A stretch of DNA of 64,000 nt from Prevotellaceae bacterium UBA1726 (GTDB taxonomy: Bacteria; Bacteroidota; Bacteroidia; Bacteroidales; Bacteroidaceae), in NCBI GenBank assembly GCA_002316005.1, contig DCIM01000087.1, positions 1 through 64,000 of the forward strand, read 5' to 3'. The translations under genes were made by a program, and so were the position numbers. This document shows, piece by piece, positions 60,201 through 64,000 of this stretch. The notes beneath the pieces are model-generated. The model saw nothing but the letters and a program-made list of their open reading frames with translations, searched no databases and had not been told where the DNA came from. The number at the start of each line of letters is the position of its first letter. Position 1 is the stretch's first letter.

Positions 60201-60306
60201 ATGGTTCATTGTCGTCAGCAGAGACAACAGTACCTTTGACTGTATTCTGAGCGAAAGCAACTGTTACAATGCTCAGAAAGAATAGTATACTAAGAAATTT
60301 CTTCAT
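57229..60306 (-). CDS. SusC/RagA-type TonB-linked outer membrane protein (second SusC)
   Basis: 1025 residues with a signal peptide (1-19). A carboxypeptidase-regulatory-like domain (about 22-95, VKGTVVSADDNEPLVGVTVK) precedes the TonB-box region DLNEVIVVGYGSTK, the plug (130-240, IRGVSSLNSAGNQPLIIVDD, DASTTAIYGIKGANGVLVV) and the 22-strand barrel ending NQRVVNFGVAIGF. It imports oligosaccharides with TonB energy. It begins 2 nt after susD, and no second susD follows; the next gene is GH92 after a terminator. Confidence 0.94.
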   Translation of the reverse strand: MKKFLSILFFLSIVTVAFAQNTVKGTVVSADDNEPLVGVTVKVKGAKAAAITDIDGRYTIDVPSNATLQFSYIGFKDQEVATRGRKTIDVSMESENSDLNEVIVVGYGSTKRITLTGAVSAIQGKELQKVPVSSVQNALAGKLPGYFSQQRSGQPGKDASDFFIRGVSSLNSAGNQPLIIVDDVEYSYDQLSQINTNEIESISILKDASTTAIYGIKGANGVLVVKTRRGIEGKPKINVRAETGMQTPVRTPKFLNSYNTAQLVNEAYANDGLQAQWSDTDLEHFRTGDDPYGYPDVNWYNEIFKKTAQQSNTNIDISGGSNKLRYFVSLGYFTQNGLVRNFSTADNKEGVDPNYKYNRFTYRSNIDFDVTKNLSMRFDITSRFMNINQPRSLNATGQIYNWNEMHPYSAPVMNPNGTYAYLYDTDDSDPTLNARLANEGYSRTRRTDNNLLYSANWKMDFITPGLSSTARLAYSTIDENFRSVIRGDYPTYHYDSATGGYNINPDGIYTPGTYLVGGGSNTSRKDLNLLLSLNYQREFKGGHDVNAMLLYNRESTTLESSGEKVPDKFTGMTLKLSYKYKNRYLLDLNTAYNGSDRFAADHRYGLFPALGLGWNISEEPWFKKLTDKVDLLKLRTSYGIVGSDVAMGDRYLYNTTYESANSYYFGEYISAASQGYKEGAIGNPLVTWEKARKFDVGLDFNFMNHFSLTVDYFYDYRYDQLVYRYDIPEVLGVGTSPENVAETQNQGFDGQVGYHNNWGDWGFNTNFVFSYAKNKIIYQAEAQQRYPWLAQTGHSISQPFGYHWIGYYTPEDIALIEAGDANAPAVPNIDTPIQAGDLKYADLNGDGVIDDYDKMAIGKPNLPNTTLGWTIGGNWKGLTLSILFQGSFNYSFSVVGTGIEPFKSQFQPIHQSAWTLERYMNGEEILFPRLTSNPSTVNSAEVYMSDFWLIDAMYIRLKTIDLSYTFPEKILPKAISSLRLYMNAYNLFTWTNYSKYQQDPEISTNTAGDAYMNQRVVNFGVAIGF

Positions 60307-60308
60307 AA

Positions 60309-62090
60309 TTATTTCCAGTTAGGGTTTTGAACCATTTTATTGTTCTTATTCACCTCATCATAAGGAATTGGGTAGAAATAGCGTTTGTTGTCCCAGTTCA
60401 CCTTGACGAGGTCGATAGGATTGTAAGTAACAGAATTGCTACCAACTACGATAGACATACCACGAAGTGGTGTCTCGAAGATCTTCTCTGCCTCACGCCA
60501 ACGACGGATATCATAGAAGCGCATCTCCTCGAATGCCATTTCTATACGACGCTCATTGCGGATAACCTCGCGCATCTCTTCCTTTGTCATATCAGGAGTA
60601 AGACCATAGTAGCCCTGAGTCAAACCGTATGATGTAGCATCCTTTGCAGTACCTGCTGCAATACCCGCACGTTTACGAATCTGGAAGAGGATGTCATAGA
60701 CATCAGCATTTGGCGCGTCGAGCGATTCATTGAGGGCTTCGGCATAGTTGAGCATAATTTCTGCATAACGGAATATCATCCAGTAATGAAGAACAGAAGA
60801 ATACTCTGTCGCTGCAGTAAAGTCGCCCATGAACTTATGCATGAAGTAACCTGTGCGTGAGTATTCGCCACCACTTGTTGGGTTGTGCGAACCGCCCTGA
60901 TGGAGGTCAAGGGTTGTACCGAGCCACTTATAACCGTTATAGAAAACTGTTGAAGTGAGGCGTGGGTCACGATTTGCATAAGGGTTCTGTGGATCATAAA
61001 CATATTTCTTGCTTTCACCAATCTTCTTGCCGTCGAGCATAGGGAATGCATCAACGAGATTCTGTGTTGGATTGGTACGACCATTACCCAATGAGTTACC
61101 AGAGAAACCAAGAGGACCGTTCTTCTTCTCAATGTCAGTAGAGTTACCTCCCTGACGGAAGAATATCACTTCCTGATTGACAGCATTTGTCCAGAATGTG
61201 AGGAAGATATTGTCATACTTACGAGCCAGTTTGTGTGCTGTCTGAGTGTCAAGAAATTCCTTTGCAGCCTCAGCAGCGCGTGCCCAACGACTTGCATCGT
61301 ACGAAGCATAACCAACAAGTTCGTTACCTGGTTCAATAGGATTCTCGTTGTAGAGTGGCGATGCGGCATAAAGCAATACGCGACTCTTCAATGCCATTGC
61401 TGCAGCATCAGTGATACGCTCTGCGTTGAGTGAAGGGTTGACGATAGGATATGAACGTAACTGATAACGGATGGCGTCCATCTCGCTTACGATATACTCC
61501 ACACACTCGGCAAAAGTATTACGAGGCAACTCCACATCATCATTGATATCGAGCACTCTGTCGCCCATGAGTGGCACACCACCATAACGCTCAAGCAACT
61601 GGAAATAGAACCATGCACGCAACCAACGGCATTCTGCCTTCAGAACAGAGTTTGTTGTTGCCTCTTCGCCAAGGGCGTTGACAATCTTTGTATTGAAAGG
61701 AACAACATCGATATTCTGGATAAAGATGTTACACTTACGAATCATCTCGTAGTAACTACCCCAAATCATGTCTGACGCTATAGTATTTGCCGAAGTGTAC
61801 TGGCCCATCTGAATTTTGTACACATCTGGCGATGAAGACATCTTGATTGAAACAGCATCGTCTGTAGCAGCATCAAGATAATCGCCATTCACACGATTAT
61901 GGCCACTACCCAACTCATTATAAATGCTGTTGAGCCAACCCTGTGCCTTCAAACCTGCCGAGTCGGTTACTGAGAATACATAATCTATGGTGTAGTTGTC
62001 AACAGGGAGTGTCTCATATCCGTCGTTACAAGATACGAGGATTCCTGCAAGAGCGACAACTGTAAAGACTATACTCTTATATAATTTCAT
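60309..62090 (-). CDS. SusD/RagB-type outer membrane glycan-binding lipoprotein
   Basis: 593 residues. A lipoprotein signal with lipobox ILVSC gives lipid-anchored Cys21. The helical TPR scaffold follows, with DMIWGSYYEMIRKCNIFIQN, ECRWLRAWFYFQLLERYGGVPL (about 150-172), the RKRAGI segment and the C-terminal NERRIEMAFEEMRFYDIRRW block. It binds glycans and lids the SusC barrel. It lies between the two susC genes with gaps of 14 and 2 nt. Confidence 0.95.
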   Translation of the reverse strand: MKLYKSIVFTVVALAGILVSCNDGYETLPVDNYTIDYVFSVTDSAGLKAQGWLNSIYNELGSGHNRVNGDYLDAATDDAVSIKMSSSPDVYKIQMGQYTSANTIASDMIWGSYYEMIRKCNIFIQNIDVVPFNTKIVNALGEEATTNSVLKAECRWLRAWFYFQLLERYGGVPLMGDRVLDINDDVELPRNTFAECVEYIVSEMDAIRYQLRSYPIVNPSLNAERITDAAAMALKSRVLLYAASPLYNENPIEPGNELVGYASYDASRWARAAEAAKEFLDTQTAHKLARKYDNIFLTFWTNAVNQEVIFFRQGGNSTDIEKKNGPLGFSGNSLGNGRTNPTQNLVDAFPMLDGKKIGESKKYVYDPQNPYANRDPRLTSTVFYNGYKWLGTTLDLHQGGSHNPTSGGEYSRTGYFMHKFMGDFTAATEYSSVLHYWMIFRYAEIMLNYAEALNESLDAPNADVYDILFQIRKRAGIAAGTAKDATSYGLTQGYYGLTPDMTKEEMREVIRNERRIEMAFEEMRFYDIRRWREAEKIFETPLRGMSIVVGSNSVTYNPIDLVKVNWDNKRYFYPIPYDEVNKNNKMVQNPNWK

Positions 62091-62104
62091 AATAATCTCC
62101 TCCT

Positions 62105-64000
62105 TTAGAATTTAAGATTAATACCTGTGAAGATTGTACGCTGCAATGGAGTATTTGTATACGATGTCACCTCTGGGTCAACAAGGTTGCAAGGTGAGAA
62201 GGTAACAAGATTCTGCGCATTTACAAACACCTTCACACGAAGACCGCCAAGGACATTGCGGCAGAAGAGTTCTGGCAGATTGTAAGCCAACGAGATGTTC
62301 TTCAGGCGAATATAGTTGCCGTTGAACACCCAAAGGCTTGAGTTGTAGCCATTGCCGTAGTTATAGTCGTTGCCACCTACCGAGAGGCGTGGGTAACGCG
62401 CTGTTGCTGCTGTCTCTGGAGTCCAGCGTGCCAAGAGATTCTCGTAAGCCTGTCCGTATGTACTTCCTACCGACTGGAAACCTTCAAGGAGTGTTCGGTC
62501 GTTGATGTAGATATCACGGTTGTAAGCACCCTGCCAGAACATTGAGAATTCAAGTCCCTTCCATTCAAGACCAAGGTCAAGGCCGAAGTAACAGAGTGGT
62601 TTGTCACCTGCAATGATAGTGCGGTCGTAACTGTCGATGACACCATCTTTGTTCAGGTCCTTGTACTTCACATCACCAGGCTGGATATTGTCAAAGCCGT
62701 CCATTACTGGATAACCATTTGCTATATCCTGTGCTGTGAGGAATCCGTCAGCAACAAGACCGAATACAGAATTTACGCTATGACCCGTCTGGCACATATA
62801 ATCGTAAGGCTGTGTCTGCTCGTCCATGAAGAGGAGTTTGTTGCTTTCAATATTCCAGTTGCCCGAGATGTAATAATTCAAATCACCAATATGGTCTTGC
62901 CATGTGAGCGAAATCTCGGCACCGGTCTCTCTAATCTTACCGATATTCTCTGCAGGATATGTAGTACCTATGAGAAGGACGCTCTTACCACGCTGCTGAA
63001 GAATATCAAAGTACTTGTCATTATAGTAGTCGAGTGTCAACTTCAGGCGATTGCTGAGGAAGTTCGCATCAAGACCGATATTCAACTTGTATGCCTTTTC
63101 CCATGTCACATAAGGGTTGGCAAGACCGTTTTCTGATACAAAATAGTAACCAGGCGATGTCATACCGGTACCTGCGATGTAGTAACCGATGTTGTTGTCT
63201 GAGTAAGTCTGACGCCAGTTGTAATAGCCAGAGTTGTTGATACCATTACCTGTGTAACCGAATACAGCGCGGAGTTTGAGTTTTTCAACCCATGAAGCCG
63301 ACTCCATGAAGTTCTCCTTTGCCATATCCCAACCAAGACCTGCTGCCCAGAAGTTACCCCAGCGGTTGCCTGGAGAGTAGCGGTTGTAATAGCTCTGTGT
63401 CACGGCAATCTGAGCGAAGTAACGCTTTGCGTAGTCATAGCTTACCTTCTCCATGATATTTGAAGGAAGTGAAGGAAGGTCGTAATTGATAAGTTCGTGG
63501 CGTGTATCGCCTGCCAAACTTGCCGAGATGTTATGCAAACCGAACGAGTTGTCATATTCTGCAGCAACCTTTCCGTAAAGGTAGCGGTAGCATGACACAT
63601 CACTGTAGTTATTTGTCTGTGCACTTGGGCTGCCGTAGAGAGTATAGACAGGCTCGCCTGCATCGTCATAAGAATAAGCATATACTGTGGCACGCTTTGT
63701 ACGAGTGATGGCTGTAGCACTTTGAGAAGAAACACTACCGGTAGCATTTACCTGAAGTCCCTTCACCATCTTGCTGAAATCATAGTTGAGTTTCAATGTG
63801 GCCATAATGTCGCGGGCGTTGTCGCTGATGTATCCAGAGTTCTGTGCCTGGCTCTTGAGGTTGTTTGTATATGAAACATTACCACCCCATGTGCCATTTG
63901 GATTCAATACCGGATAAGAGTTGTTGGCTGTTGTGTAGATGTTCTTCATCAACTCGCTGTAACCGCTTCCTGTACCACCTGGCTGATTTCCTTCGTGAAT
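62105..64000 (-). CDS. SusC/RagA-type TonB-linked outer membrane protein, N-terminus beyond window edge
   Basis: 631 residues of barrel are present; the frame is open to the right edge (first visible residues IHEGNQPGGTGSGYSELMKN). GLGWDMAKENFMESASWVEK LKLRAVFGYTGN-type segments, GDVKYKDLNKDGVIDSYDR and the C-terminal TIFTGINLKF are typical of SusC barrels. The signal peptide, regulatory domain and plug lie outside the window. It is the first visible gene of the PUL. Confidence 0.92.
   Translation of the reverse strand: MHEGNQPGGTGSGYSELMKNIYTTANNSYPVLNPNGTWGGNVSYTNNLKSQAQNSGYISDNARDIMATLKLNYDFSKMVKGLQVNATGSVSSQSATAITRTKRATVYAYSYDDAGEPVYTLYGSPSAQTNNYSDVSCYRYLYGKVAAEYDNSFGLHNISASLAGDTRHELINYDLPSLPSNIMEKVSYDYAKRYFAQIAVTQSYYNRYSPGNRWGNFWAAGLGWDMAKENFMESASWVEKLKLRAVFGYTGNGINNSGYYNWRQTYSDNNIGYYIAGTGMTSPGYYFVSENGLANPYVTWEKAYKLNIGLDANFLSNRLKLTLDYYNDKYFDILQQRGKSVLLIGTTYPAENIGKIRETGAEISLTWQDHIGDLNYYISGNWNIESNKLLFMDEQTQPYDYMCQTGHSVNSVFGLVADGFLTAQDIANGYPVMDGFDNIQPGDVKYKDLNKDGVIDSYDRTIIAGDKPLCYFGLDLGLEWKGLEFSMFWQGAYNRDIYINDRTLLEGFQSVGSTYGQAYENLLARWTPETAATARYPRLSVGGNDYNYGNGYNSSLWVFNGNYIRLKNISLAYNLPELFCRNVLGGLRVKVFVNAQNLVTFSPCNLVDPEVTSYTNTPLQRTIFTGINLKF

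Noticed and set aside
57229..62090. Second susC as a degraded duplicate
   Set aside because: The frame is complete with signal peptide, TonB-box region, plug and final barrel strand, so it is treated as functional.

Overview
The window looks like chromosome from a gut or rumen member of the Bacteroidales, most likely Prevotellaceae. Promoters fit the Bacteroidetes pattern TTTG - 19 to 21 bases - TAnnTTTG, and Shine-Dalgarno sequences are mostly absent. There are SusC/SusD pairs, secreted proteins ending in a sorting-like tail (Y-[DN]-[LI]-x-G ... KG-I-x-x-x-x-GKK), and many short palindromic repeats between genes. No rRNA, tRNA, CRISPR array, transposase or phage gene was recognised.

Layout. 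1-5.7 kb (leftward): an edge-truncated glutaminase-like secreted enzyme, rnhA, argS and a GH33 sialidase. 6.1-11.1 kb (leftward): one giant secreted multidomain protein with its own promoter and long leader. 11.6-19.8 kb (rightward): parE, a CtpA-type protease, a Fur-family regulator, ruvB, coaD, ybeY, an HI0933-type flavoprotein and a secreted phytase-like esterase. 19.8-24.4 kb (leftward): a frameshifted gamma carbonic anhydrase, an HD-MsrA fusion, and an arsenic-type operon (ArsR, thioredoxin-like, ArsF, ArsG, ArsP-like permease). 24.4-31.3 kb (leftward): a tight run of twelve small genes (AraC regulator, transporter, GNATs, tag, flavin and Nim-type proteins) that includes a truncated cyclase remnant. 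31.4-33.8 kb: a DUF4405 membrane protein, then a gene-poor stretch with an RHS-core remnant, a broken lipoprotein gene, GCAACC repeat clusters and a phased palindrome array. 33.8-38.9 kb (rightward): threonine aldolase, HAD phosphatase, ogt, SGNH hydrolase, bcp and an acyltransferase. 39-43.4 kb (leftward): a secreted hypothetical, dusB, dprA, a thioesterase and DUF2851. 43.6-46.4 kb (rightward): dapB, lepB and a WbqC-type gene. 46.4-47.2 kb: no protein gene, but two promoter-to-terminator units that look like small RNA genes. 47.2-64 kb (leftward): a polysaccharide utilisation locus, SusC (cut by the edge), SusD, a second SusC, two GH92 alpha-mannosidases, a GH2 enzyme, an SGNH hydrolase and an alpha/beta esterase.

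How it fits together. The PUL would bind mannose-rich glycans at the outer membrane and trim them with alpha-mannosidases, a GH2 beta-glycosidase and deacylating esterases. A terminator after the second SusC and a promoter-like box before the first GH92 suggest that the transport and enzyme modules are separate transcripts. The sialidase and the giant carbohydrate-binding protein point to host or dietary glycoprotein use. The rest is mostly housekeeping and stress response.

The least expected signals are in non-coding DNA. Three gaps carry arrays with an exact 22-bp period; two of these, 27.7 kb apart, share the same 17-bp palindromic unit with 5-bp spacers. The 830-bp gap at 46.4-47.2 kb holds two candidate small RNAs. 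Coordinates and motif matches were read by eye; no database search was run.
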